Assembly: GCF_032883915.1 (NCBI RefSeq) | Contig: NZ_CP120717.1 | Location: forward strand, 6,796,001 to 6,860,000 | Source of the DNA: Endozoicomonas sp. 8E | GTDB taxonomy: Bacteria > Pseudomonadota > Gammaproteobacteria > Pseudomonadales > Endozoicomonadaceae | Length of the DNA stretch: 64,000 bases | Direction of reading: 5' to 3' | Shown: positions 54,933 to 62,193 of the stretch, in pieces | Layout of the letters: every line of letters starts with the position of its first letter | Position numbering within the stretch: position 1 is the stretch's first letter | Notes under the pieces: generated by a model | What the model saw: only the letters and a program-made list of their open reading frames with translations | Databases searched by the model: none | What the model was told of the DNA's origin: nothing | Position numbers and translations under genes: made by a program

Positions 54933-55985
54933 CTACCCCTGCTCAAGCAGTCGGCGCAGATCGATAATGCCGGCATTGGCGCGAGAGATATAATTGGCCA
55001 TGACCAGTGAGTGGTTGGCCAGAATGCCAAATCCGCTGCCATTGAGAATGAATGGACTCCAGACTGTTTCCTGAGTGGCTTCCAGTTCCCGAATAATTTG
55101 CTTCAGGCTGATCGTAGCGTTCTTTTTTTCCAGTACATCAGCAAAGTCGACCTCTATCGCCTTCATCAGATGAATCAGCGCCCAGGAAGAACCACGGGCT
55201 TCGTAGAAAACATCATCGATTTTGGTCCAGGGTGTTTTCACTTCCACCAGCGTCTCTGCCTCTGTGGACTGGGAAGCTTCCGCATCCCCTGCCAGGTCAG
55301 TATTAATACGCGGTTTGCCGACACTGGCGCTTAGCCTTTGAGAGAGGCTGCCCAGACGGGTTTCAACATCGGTCAGCCAGCGGGTCAGGTTATCGGCACG
55401 GGCATAGAACTGGGCGGGATCCTGCTTATCGGGCAGTCGACGCATATAATTGCCCAGTTTATCGATACCACGCTGGTATTCTTTTTCACTGGAAGGAAGA
55501 ATCCAACTCCTGGAATCAAAGTTAAACTGAGGCTCTGCAATGGCCAGATCGCGATCTTCCTGAGACTGGGACTGGGAACGACTCATATCTTTACGAAGAG
55601 AACGCGCCATATCACGCACCTGAACCAACACACCCAGCTCCCAACTTGGCATATTGTCCATAAACACACCGGGAGGACCGATATCATTTCGAATATAACC
55701 ACCGGATTTGCTCAGCAGCGTGTCAGCAATACGATAAAGCGTAGCCGTGGTCGTGTAACCCACCACAACTTCCTGGCCGTTGGCCTGTGCCATCTGCTCG
55801 GTATTGGCTTTTACTGAAAAACGATCCGGCTCAATACTCCAGTAAATACCCAGAGAAGTCAGGCCAACTATCAGGACACCAACAGCAACGGCAATCGTTT
55901 TGGCTCCAGGTATACCATCACTGAGGGTGCCAGTGAGGCCCTCAGTTACTGAAGACACACGCTCTTTTATCTTTTCCAGAGCCAT
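54933..55985 (-). CDS. DUF2333 family membrane-anchored protein
   Basis: The 350-residue protein has one transmembrane helix at about residues 29-49 (TIAVAVGVLIVGLTSLGIYW) and a large periplasmic part with YTTTATLYRIADTLLSKSGG, YIRNDIGPPGVFMDNMPSWE and LGVLVQVRDMARSLRKDMSR, all hallmarks of the gammaproteobacterial DUF2333 family. Length is normal. Function is not known. It is preceded by a MITE on its upstream side. Confidence 0.9.
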   Translation of the reverse strand: MALEKIKERVSSVTEGLTGTLSDGIPGAKTIAVAVGVLIVGLTSLGIYWSIEPDRFSVKANTEQMAQANGQEVVVGYTTTATLYRIADTLLSKSGGYIRNDIGPPGVFMDNMPSWELGVLVQVRDMARSLRKDMSRSQSQSQEDRDLAIAEPQFNFDSRSWILPSSEKEYQRGIDKLGNYMRRLPDKQDPAQFYARADNLTRWLTDVETRLGSLSQRLSASVGKPRINTDLAGDAEASQSTEAETLVEVKTPWTKIDDVFYEARGSSWALIHLMKAIEVDFADVLEKKNATISLKQIIRELEATQETVWSPFILNGSGFGILANHSLVMANYISRANAGIIDLRRLLEQG

Positions 55986-56064
55986 AGATTCCTCATTGCT
56001 CCAATCTGAATCCTGTTCATTATCCTCTATTCAGGGCGGGTATTAAAGACGCAGTCATCGCGCT

Positions 56065-56271
56065 AAGTACTCAGCCATACGGAATCGAATATTTCTGGCT
56101 TATTGGGCAGGTGCTCTGCAAGGCGCAACGACGGGAACATAGCAAGCTGTGTGACCAGAGTTGCAACGCAGCGCGACTGCATGGATGCAGGAGCTAGAGC
56201 AACGCAGGAGCAGTTGCCGCGAGTGCCTGAACAATGAGTCAGAAAATATGATTTCGTATGGTTGAGTACTT
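56065..56271. mobile_element. 207-bp MITE with about 40-bp imperfect inverted repeats
   Basis: The left end AAGTACTCAGCCATACGGAA and the continuation to CTTATTG are mirrored by the right end at about 56231-56271 (reverse complement AAGTACTCAACCATACGAAA). The core contains GGATGCAGGAGCTAGAGC and CAACGCAGGAGCAGTTGCCG, shared in inverted orientation with the MITE at 33497-33711, although the terminal repeats differ. It has no coding capacity. Confidence 0.85.
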
Positions 56272-56543
56272 ATGTGAATGACCGCTTGGCAAAACGCCAG
56301 AAACCCTCACCCAATACGCGGCTATCGCAAAATTGCTGCACTTCGCTGATACGGCGGGCAAATGCCCCTGCCACAATCCAGCATGACCTGCCGGACTTCC
56401 ATCCAACAGAGGCATGGCTTTATATTTCGACAAGACACAGCAGGCGCTGACAAAAAAGCAGGCACCAACGATGCTTCTCATACACTTCAAGACCTGTTAA
56501 AGAACCTTTTTTGATTACTAAAAGCTTTATTAAAATCAGAGGG

Positions 56544-56573
56544 TTGGCGAGAGCGCCCTGATATGCTTATAAT
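56544..56573 (+). promoter_or_regulatory. Promoter candidate for the tRNA gene
   Basis: TTGGCG (56544-56549) and a perfect TATAAT (56568-56573) are 18 bases apart, placing the start about 80 bases before the tRNA. Confidence 0.55.
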
Positions 56574-56657
56574 TCACCTCCACTAAGAACCACGCCCTGA
56601 AGTCCTGTGCGTTATGCGCTATCAACAGGAAAGATTACGGGGTTGGTGTCAAAAATG

Positions 56658-56734
56658 GGGCCTTTAGCTCAGTTGGTTAGAGCATCCGACTCATAATCGG
56701 CAGGTCCTGGGTTCGAGTCCCGGAAGGCCCACCA
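56658..56734 (+). tRNA. tRNA with CAT anticodon (Met elongator or Ile2)
   Basis: The 77-base cloverleaf has acceptor stem GGGCCTT/AAGGCCC, D-arm AGCTCAGTTGGTTAGAGCA, anticodon loop CTCATAA with anticodon CAT, the T-loop GGTTCGAGTCC and an encoded CCA. CAT can be read as elongator methionine or, with lysidine modification, isoleucine; initiator features (GGG/CCC anticodon stem pairs) are absent. Identity between the two needs TilS-determinant comparison. Confidence 0.95.
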
Positions 56735-56739
56735 TATAC

Positions 56740-56779
56740 AAAAAAGCCCGTAGCGCTAGTAAGCACTACGGGCTTTTTT
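56740..56779 (+). terminator. Strong rho-independent terminator after the tRNA
   Basis: AAAAAAGCCCGTAG pairs with CTACGGGCTTTTTT, and the stem extends inward by GCT/AGC across one mismatch to an AGTA loop, followed by a run of T. It starts six bases after the tRNA CCA. Confidence 0.92.
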
Positions 56780-56896
56780 GTGTCTTGTATATTGCGCCTA
56801 CTAATGCGCCTACTTTGTGTCGGACTGTAACGGTATTAAATGGTGAGGAGGCAGGTAAATCTATAGAGCCCTTAAAAGCAGTGACCGTCGCCCCAG

Positions 56897-56925
56897 TTGA
56901 CATCCTCCCCGCCGAAAAGAGGGCA
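56897..56925 (+). repeat. Solo IS605-type end
   Basis: TTGACATCCTCCCCGCC resembles the left edge of the IS at 49645 (TTGACATCCTCCTCCAGCC) and is followed by a weak complementary AGAGGGC. No transposase accompanies it; it looks like a relic. Confidence 0.5.
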
Positions 56926-57006
56926 TCGCAAAAGCACACTAAAGGCTCTGCACAACCAAGCATTGCGGGGACATGTGAACTATAGAAAATGAGAGGGAAG
57001 AAGAAA

Positions 57007-57435
57007 ATGAAAAAGCTATTTTTTTCTACATCAGTCTTACTGGCTCTAATGCTGTCTGGCTGTGATCGTGATGCCCAACTCGCATCCAGGAATCTATCGA
57101 AAGCAGCGGATCAATTTGAAATTGATCGTAGAGTTGTTTTTTACAATGGCATTACAGGCGACTATATGCTGTCGCTTGAGGGCAAGTGTGCAATCAAAGA
57201 CAGCAACAGGCAGCTGGAGGTCACCTGTAAGACGGGTCCCAATGAATTTAAAAAGCACTTCTTAGGTTTGTCCGATAATGTCACATACTTTGCTGAACAG
57301 ATGGACGGTGTTGGTGTGAGTGTTTATCACAACCGAATTATCTGGAAGCCACAAAGTATCATGCCGAATGTTGATATTAACGGTTCTACTGATGATCTGG
57401 TGGAGAGTATGACTAAGTATACGTATAACCCGTAG
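57007..57435 (+). CDS. Putative lipoprotein
   Basis: The 142-residue product opens with a lipoprotein signal (KKLFFSTSVLLALMLSGC), so Cys19 should be lipidated. The mature part has two further Cys and a strand-rich pattern (VVFYNGITGDYMLSLEGKCA). The ATG at 57007 follows AGAGGGAAG; an ATG 18 bases upstream would prepend basic residues and is less likely. No family is recognised and no linked gene is evident. Confidence 0.7.
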   Translation: MKKLFFSTSVLLALMLSGCDRDAQLASRNLSKAADQFEIDRRVVFYNGITGDYMLSLEGKCAIKDSNRQLEVTCKTGPNEFKKHFLGLSDNVTYFAEQMDGVGVSVYHNRIIWKPQSIMPNVDINGSTDDLVESMTKYTYNP

Positions 57436-57487
57436 TGCTGACGGGTAGCGTAGCTGTGCCGTCAAGTGAGTTCGTTAGGTGGCGTGG

Positions 57488-57769
57488 TTATTTCTGAAAG
57501 TGGTTTACAATCATGCCGAGAGTTTCTTCTATATTGTCAAAACGTTCGCGGTTCTCAGACTGGTAAGCCTCGATCTTGTGGTCTTGCTGATCAAAACGTT
57601 TTTCTACCTGAGCGAACATGAGCCGGTTCTCTCGCTGGTTTTCCAGCACAATCTTCTGTGTTTCCCCGGTAATCTGGACGAAGCGGGGTACAGCCTTATC
57701 CAGCGATTCAAAATGGGATTCAAGTCTCTCTACACGATGTTCCAGTGACATACTGCGTACCGTTATCAT
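57488..57769 (-). CDS. Small coiled-coil protein
   Basis: The 93-residue, highly charged helical protein has heptads throughout (LEHRVERLESHFESLDKAVP, RFDQQDHKIEAYQSENRERF) and resembles small t-SNARE-like or DUF-type coiled-coil proteins common near toxin-antitoxin genes; I cannot name the family. It could start at 57769 or at the ATG at 57751; neither has a strong ribosome-binding site. Confidence 0.6.
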   Translation of the reverse strand: MITVRSMSLEHRVERLESHFESLDKAVPRFVQITGETQKIVLENQRENRLMFAQVEKRFDQQDHKIEAYQSENRERFDNIEETLGMIVNHFQK

Positions 57770-57941
57770 TTGTCGTAGGAGTAGTCAGAATAGCAGGCAT
57801 TGAGAGGGGGCCGCCAAGGTATTGCACAGTGAAAAGTATGAACTGGTTTATCAATCTCTGGATGTCCTTTTCATATGATGCGTTTTTTCTTCTAAATGGT
57901 CTATTATTAGCTCTGTTAAAAGAGTTCTATAGAGGTTTAAT

Positions 57942-58196
57942 ATGCCCAACGTCCATCCCGTACTGGCCGATATGGCGACCAGTATCAGCGAATTCAAAAA
58001 AAACCCCATGGCCGTCATTCATAAGGGAGGGGGGCAGCCGGTGGCCGTTCTTAACCGCAATGAACCCGCCTTTTACTGCGTGCCCTCTGTCATCTGGGAA
58101 GCGGTACTGGACCAGCTGGAAGACATCGAACTGGCCAGACTGGTTGAGGAGCGAAAAAACCAGAAAGAAATCCCGGTAGACCTTGATGACTTATAA
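57942..58196 (+). CDS. Antitoxin of RelB/StbD (Phd-like) type
   Basis: The 84-residue protein begins VLADMATSISEFKKNPMAVI and contains QPVAVLNRNEPAFYCVP, the Phd/YefM-like fold of StbD-type antitoxins, followed by an acidic C-terminal tail (LEDIELARLVEERKN) that would wrap the toxin. It overlaps the toxin gene by 11 bases. It should repress its own promoter; AGAGG precedes the ATG. Confidence 0.88.
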   Translation: MPNVHPVLADMATSISEFKKNPMAVIHKGGGQPVAVLNRNEPAFYCVPSVIWEAVLDQLEDIELARLVEERKNQKEIPVDLDDL

Positions 58197-58470
58197 GCTG
58201 ATCTTCAAGGAAGAAGCTCTGAAGGAGTGGCACCAACTTGATCAGAGCCTTCGGGATCAGTTCAGGAAAAAACTTGATGAACGGCGACGATCACCTAAAG
58301 TGCAATCGGCCCGACTCAGAGACATGAAGAACTGTTACAAGATAAAATTGCGTTCTTCCGGCTTCCGGCTGGTTTATGAAGTAAGGGACAAAGAGATTGT
58401 GATTGTTGTCATTGCCGTGGGCAAACGTGATCGCCAGAAAGTTTACCGGGCCGCGCAGAGGCGTCTTTAA
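58186..58470 (+). CDS. RelE/StbE-type mRNA interferase toxin
   Basis: The 94-residue basic protein matches RelE/StbE toxins: YKLIFKEEALKEWHQLDQSL, KKLDERRRSPKVQSARLRDM, CYKIKLRSSGFRLVYEVRD and the C-terminal VIAVGKRDRQKVYRAA. Family members cleave mRNA in the ribosome. The ATG at 58186 lies inside the antitoxin gene end; an in-frame TTG three bases earlier is not needed. Confidence 0.92.
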   Translation: MTYKLIFKEEALKEWHQLDQSLRDQFRKKLDERRRSPKVQSARLRDMKNCYKIKLRSSGFRLVYEVRDKEIVIVVIAVGKRDRQKVYRAAQRRL

Positions 58471-58507
58471 CCCACCTTCCCCAACAACGCCTCCCGCTCT
58501 TCCCGAC

Positions 58508-58702
58508 TCATAGCTTGCCGTCTGCCTTCAGTGACTTGATAAGCTCATCATGGGATACGGTTTCCTCGCCCCGACGCTCTGCCACTGTCGCAAGATCTTC
58601 AAGGTCTTCTAAAAGCTCCTGATACTGATCCACAGGCAAAACGACTGATACCCGGTTTCCCTCGTCATCGGTTATGTATTTCGTCTTTTGTTGTGCTGGC
58701 AT
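58508..58702 (-). CDS. Orphan Phd/YefM-type antitoxin
   Basis: The 64-residue acidic protein (TDDEGNRVSVVLPVDQYQEL, then LEDLEDLATVAERRGEETVS) resembles type II antitoxins that have the VVLPxxxYxxLLEDLEDL core. No RelE-like toxin frame adjoins it on this strand. It is convergent with the RelBE-type pair, 37 bases away. Confidence 0.8.
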   Translation of the reverse strand: MPAQQKTKYITDDEGNRVSVVLPVDQYQELLEDLEDLATVAERRGEETVSHDELIKSLKADGKL

Positions 58703-59025
58703 GATTTTATCTCCGCGACTCCATACCTGTTCACCAAGCCGTTATTTGATGCTCTTCAATTGAATTGGGGTTAGTTTTGCCATTAGAACCACCTTTGGAT
58801 GTTGCGCTCTCTTTGCGCCTTCTATTGCACCCCATTTCTGTCGGACTTAGGCGGAAAAGGATAGTACAGCCTGGAATCTTACGGAGCGGGAAGGTCTGCG
58901 CAAGCGCCCAGCCTTTTCACGTGGAAGACGCAAAAGCACACTTATTATCTTGATCTATCCTTCCTTTTTGTAAACCAGAAGGCAGGGATAGAATTATTAA
59001 ACACTCACTCTTTGCAGCACTGTTC

Positions 59026-61512
59026 TTGATGTCATTGTCAGTCATCAGCCAATCTAAACCGTTGACAAGGCATTTTGTTGTCGAGCTCGAGCAGAATGCA
59101 GATTTTCCAAACAGGGACTTTTCTATAAAGCTTGGCCGACATGAATTGTCGGGCAATCCGTCAGACCATATCGACTCAGAGGGCTATGCAGAACCCGACT
59201 CATCACCTGATGACAAACGACACAAACCTGACAGCTACAGGGTGAAAACGATCCTCATTGAGTCGATTTCGTGGCAGTGGCTTTATACTACGAATCTGCT
59301 GGTTGCTTGTGAGCTACTTCTGACCATCAACCCTCCCCCTCTGGGTTCACTCCCTTGTTCATGGCCACCCCTGGAAACAGTTATCGCTGTCGGTTGGCTT
59401 TTAAAAAGCTATTTCAACCCCGACTCACCACTGTTTAATCCGATTGAACAACAAGAAGCGTGTCAAAATCACCCGTTTGCAATCACCACTATGATGCCTG
59501 GCTCTGGACATGCCCCACAACAAGGCCAGCCATCAAAATCATCCAGCCAGCAAATTCCAAAGGCTACCACTTATATTACAGGCTATTTCACCAGACTCCT
59601 GCATTCTGACTCTGGCAGTAGTGACGAAGATCCTGAACAAGACCTGCATACTTTGGGTTTAAATTGTTATCTCTATCCCTGTAATGGTGTTTGTCGATTC
59701 CGACAATCTTCCGATACGTCCAGAAGCGGAGCGTTGGTTTGTGAAGAAAGTTCAACAAACAACACAGAAGAAACACCCGAACAAATTTCATACCCCCATT
59801 TGGCCAATACACAGTTTTACAGTTGCAACTCTTCCGACGGTGCCGCCCCGGACTCAATAGTTTCAGGGGTAGCAGATACAACCTGCCCTGTCAGACAAAT
59901 AACTTGCAACGTGATAGTGTTCGGGGAGGATGGCCATCTTCGTCAATGCGGATCAGTCCATAAAAATGCCAGAGGCCTGTCGTCTCACAAAAGTAAATAC
60001 CATACTGGAGAAAAAAGCTGCGACTTATTAATAGTCGGTGAGGATGGGCAGCAACGGACATGCGGATTGCTCTGTCAGAATTCCAGAGCCCTATACAATC
60101 ACAGAAGCAATGTCCACTCCGGGCAAAAAATATGTGGTGCAACCGTGGTCGGGGAGGATGGCCAGCAGCGCCCATGCGGGATGACCTTGAGGAATGCTTC
60201 ATCTCTGCGAGTTCATAAAAGCAGCATCCACACCGCGCAACAAACCTGTAACTTGAACGTGCGCGGGAAAGATGGTCAGCTGAGACCATGTAGGAAGTCT
60301 TTCAAGAGTGCACTATTACTGTCGTCTCACAAAAGCAGCATCCACACTGAACAAAGAACCTGCAAAGTTACTGTGATCGGTAAGGATAACCAACCACGGC
60401 CATGCGGGAGCGTCTGCAGGAATGCTAAAGCCCTGACGACTCACAAACACTATTACCACACCGGGCAAAAAATTTGTCGGGTAACCATGGTCGGAAAAGA
60501 TGGCCAACCGCGGCCGTGCGGGAAGATCCTCAAAAGTGCTCAATCTCTGGCGGTTCATAAAAGCAACGTCCACACCGGGCAACAAACCTGTAACTTGGAC
60601 GTGCGCGGGAAGGATGGTCAGCTGAGACCATGTAGAAAGTCTTTCAAGAGTGCACGATCACTGTCGTCTCACAAAAGCGGCATCCACACTGAACAAAAAA
60701 CCTGCGAAGTTACTGTGATCGGTAAGGATAACCAACCACGGCCATGCGGCAGAGTCTGCAGGAATGCTAAAGCCCTGACGACTCACAAAAACCATTACCA
60801 CACCGGACAAAAAATTTGTCGGATAACCATGGTTGGAAAAGATGGCCAACCGCGGCCGTGCGGGAAGATCCTCAGAAGTGCTCAATCTCTGGCGGTTCAT
60901 AAAAGCAGCGTCCACAGCGGGCAAAAAACCTGTCAGTTAACCATGCCCGGGGAGGATGGCCAGCCGCGCCCATGCGGGAAGATCTTTAAGAATGCTCAGA
61001 CCCTGTCGGATCACAAAAGAAAGGCTCACACTGGAAAAAAAACATGTAACTTTACCGTGCTCGGGGACGATGACCAGCTGCGGCCATGCGGAAAGCTTTT
61101 CAAGAATGAACGATTAATGTCGTCTCATAAAAGCAGCGTCCACACCGGGCAAAGAACCTGTATCTTGACCGAGCCAGGGGAGGATGGGCAGCTGCGGCCA
61201 TGCGGGAAGGCCTTTAAGAACTCTCAAGCCCTGTCGGATCACAAAAGAAGAGTTCACTCCGTGCAACAAACCTGTAACTTGACCGTGCTCGGGAAGGATG
61301 GCCAACTGCAACCATGCAGGAAAGTCCTTAACGATATGAGATCCCTGCAGGATCACAAAAGCAAAATCCACAGCGGGCAAAAAGCCTGTGACGTGGTCGT
61401 GGTTGGAAAGGATGGGCAGCAGCGACCGTGTGGGAAGGTCTGCAAAAATGCCCAAGACCTGTCGAATCACAAAAGAATACATCGAAAACGCAAGCCTGTT
61501 GATGTGAATTAG
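59026..61512 (+). CDS. Protein with 14 tandem C2H2-like zinc-finger repeats
   Basis: The 828-residue product has a non-repetitive N-terminal part (to residue 293) and then 14 tandem 38-residue units to the end. Each unit follows C-x13-C-x12-H-x4-H, typically with GKDGQxRPCGK between the cysteines, a short LxxHK helix, and a HTGQ(K/Q)TC linker like the TGEKP linker of eukaryotic C2H2 fingers. The spacing between the cysteines (13) is far larger than the classical 2-4. Units 4-6 and 7-9 are near-identical, a 342-base internal duplication. The frame stays open upstream of the TTG at 59026 and there encodes KHSLFAALFLMSLSVIS, a likely signal peptide reached only from an ATT codon (58993 or 58996) preceded by AGGGA. 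Eukaryote-like; possibly a host-directed protein. Confidence 0.82.
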   Translation: MMSLSVISQSKPLTRHFVVELEQNADFPNRDFSIKLGRHELSGNPSDHIDSEGYAEPDSSPDDKRHKPDSYRVKTILIESISWQWLYTTNLLVACELLLTINPPPLGSLPCSWPPLETVIAVGWLLKSYFNPDSPLFNPIEQQEACQNHPFAITTMMPGSGHAPQQGQPSKSSSQQIPKATTYITGYFTRLLHSDSGSSDEDPEQDLHTLGLNCYLYPCNGVCRFRQSSDTSRSGALVCEESSTNNTEETPEQISYPHLANTQFYSCNSSDGAAPDSIVSGVADTTCPVRQITCNVIVFGEDGHLRQCGSVHKNARGLSSHKSKYHTGEKSCDLLIVGEDGQQRTCGLLCQNSRALYNHRSNVHSGQKICGATVVGEDGQQRPCGMTLRNASSLRVHKSSIHTAQQTCNLNVRGKDGQLRPCRKSFKSALLLSSHKSSIHTEQRTCKVTVIGKDNQPRPCGSVCRNAKALTTHKHYYHTGQKICRVTMVGKDGQPRPCGKILKSAQSLAVHKSNVHTGQQTCNLDVRGKDGQLRPCRKSFKSARSLSSHKSGIHTEQKTCEVTVIGKDNQPRPCGRVCRNAKALTTHKNHYHTGQKICRITMVGKDGQPRPCGKILRSAQSLAVHKSSVHSGQKTCQLTMPGEDGQPRPCGKIFKNAQTLSDHKRKAHTGKKTCNFTVLGDDDQLRPCGKLFKNERLMSSHKSSVHTGQRTCILTEPGEDGQLRPCGKAFKNSQALSDHKRRVHSVQQTCNLTVLGKDGQLQPCRKVLNDMRSLQDHKSKIHSGQKACDVVVVGKDGQQRPCGKVCKNAQDLSNHKRIHRKRKPVDVN

Positions 61513-61529
61513 GATGACGACCTCAATCT

Positions 61530-61910
61530 TCAGCATTTTTCATCGTAAGCCTCTCTGACCTGCTTAATATCATCATGATGTTTGCTAGCCCAGGCGACCA
61601 ACTGGTACAAAGGTTTAACGATATCGCGCCCCATTTCTGTTAACTCGTATTCCACCCGTGCCGGGACTTCCGGATAGACAGTTCTCAGCACATATCCTTC
61701 TCGCTCCAGATCTCTCAGGGTTTGTGTCAGCATGCGCTGGGAAATACCTACAATACGCGACTTCAGAGAATTAAAGCGATCGGGGCCATCCACCAGGGCA
61801 AACAGAATCAGCAACGACCACTTATCCCCGATCTGGGCGATGACCTTTCGGATCGGACAGTCCTCGCTATTATGGAACATCCGCCTTTCAGTTTGAGCTG
61901 GCTTAGCCAT
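61530..61910 (-). CDS. HxlR-family winged-helix transcriptional regulator
   Basis: The 126-residue MarR-like regulator carries the HxlR signature EDCPIRKVIAQIGDKWSLLI, RFNSLKSRIVGISQRMLTQT, LRDLEREGYVLRTVYPEVPA and VEYELTEMGRD. The N-terminal Cys (DCPI) is the position used for redox or electrophile sensing in HypR/QorR-type members. ATG at 61910 is preferred, though an in-frame ATG at 61928 is possible. It faces a truncated SnoaL-like gene, so its original target has probably been damaged. Confidence 0.9.
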   Translation of the reverse strand: MAKPAQTERRMFHNSEDCPIRKVIAQIGDKWSLLILFALVDGPDRFNSLKSRIVGISQRMLTQTLRDLEREGYVLRTVYPEVPARVEYELTEMGRDIVKPLYQLVAWASKHHDDIKQVREAYDEKC

Positions 61911-61934
61911 ATCCCACCCACGCCACATTGCATA

Positions 61935-62104
61935 AAGATGATCGTGGTAACGATGAAAAGGGTATGAATATTATTGATACCTGGCGTTTGGAGAATGGTC
62001 CTATTGTTGAACACTGGGACTCCATTCAAGCCTTAGACGATTTTATGCGCTTTTATTCACTGATCAGTGGCGGCAACATTCGCAATGATAATGGTGTGTT
62101 TTAA
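61935..62104 (+). pseudogene. 5'-truncated SnoaL-like (NTF2-fold) protein
   Basis: The plus strand encodes HKDDRGNDEKGMNIIDTWRL and ENGPIVEHWDSIQ, ending GGNIRNDNGVF. This is the C-terminal third of SnoaL-like proteins (DIFRxENGKIVEHWDVIQ type). The N-terminal two thirds are missing because the frame runs into the HxlR promoter region. An ATG at 61963 could start a 46-residue peptide, but the gene is best read as a remnant. Confidence 0.7.
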
Positions 62105-62173
62105 GGAAGTTTTCTGGTTGAGGCAAGGAATGGGTTCCCAAGGAGACCAACAGGGTCTGAAAGCGTGGGAAGC

Positions 62174-62190
62174 AGAGTTTTGCGACAGCC
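62174..62190. repeat. Solo end of the palindromic repeat family
   Basis: AGAGTTTTGCGACAGCC, preceded by AAAGCGTGGGAA, matches the right end of the palindromic element and lies directly at the 3' end of the haem receptor gene. Confidence 0.6.
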
Positions 62191-62193
62191 CGG

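Noticed and set aside
56658-56985. tRNA as an integration site with a linked genomic island
   Set aside because: The tRNA is intact, but I found no repeat of its 3' end nor an integrase in the window.
59588-61536. Several minus-strand frames of 88-140 codons across the finger gene
   Set aside because: They are periodic antisense shadows of the 114-bp repeat.
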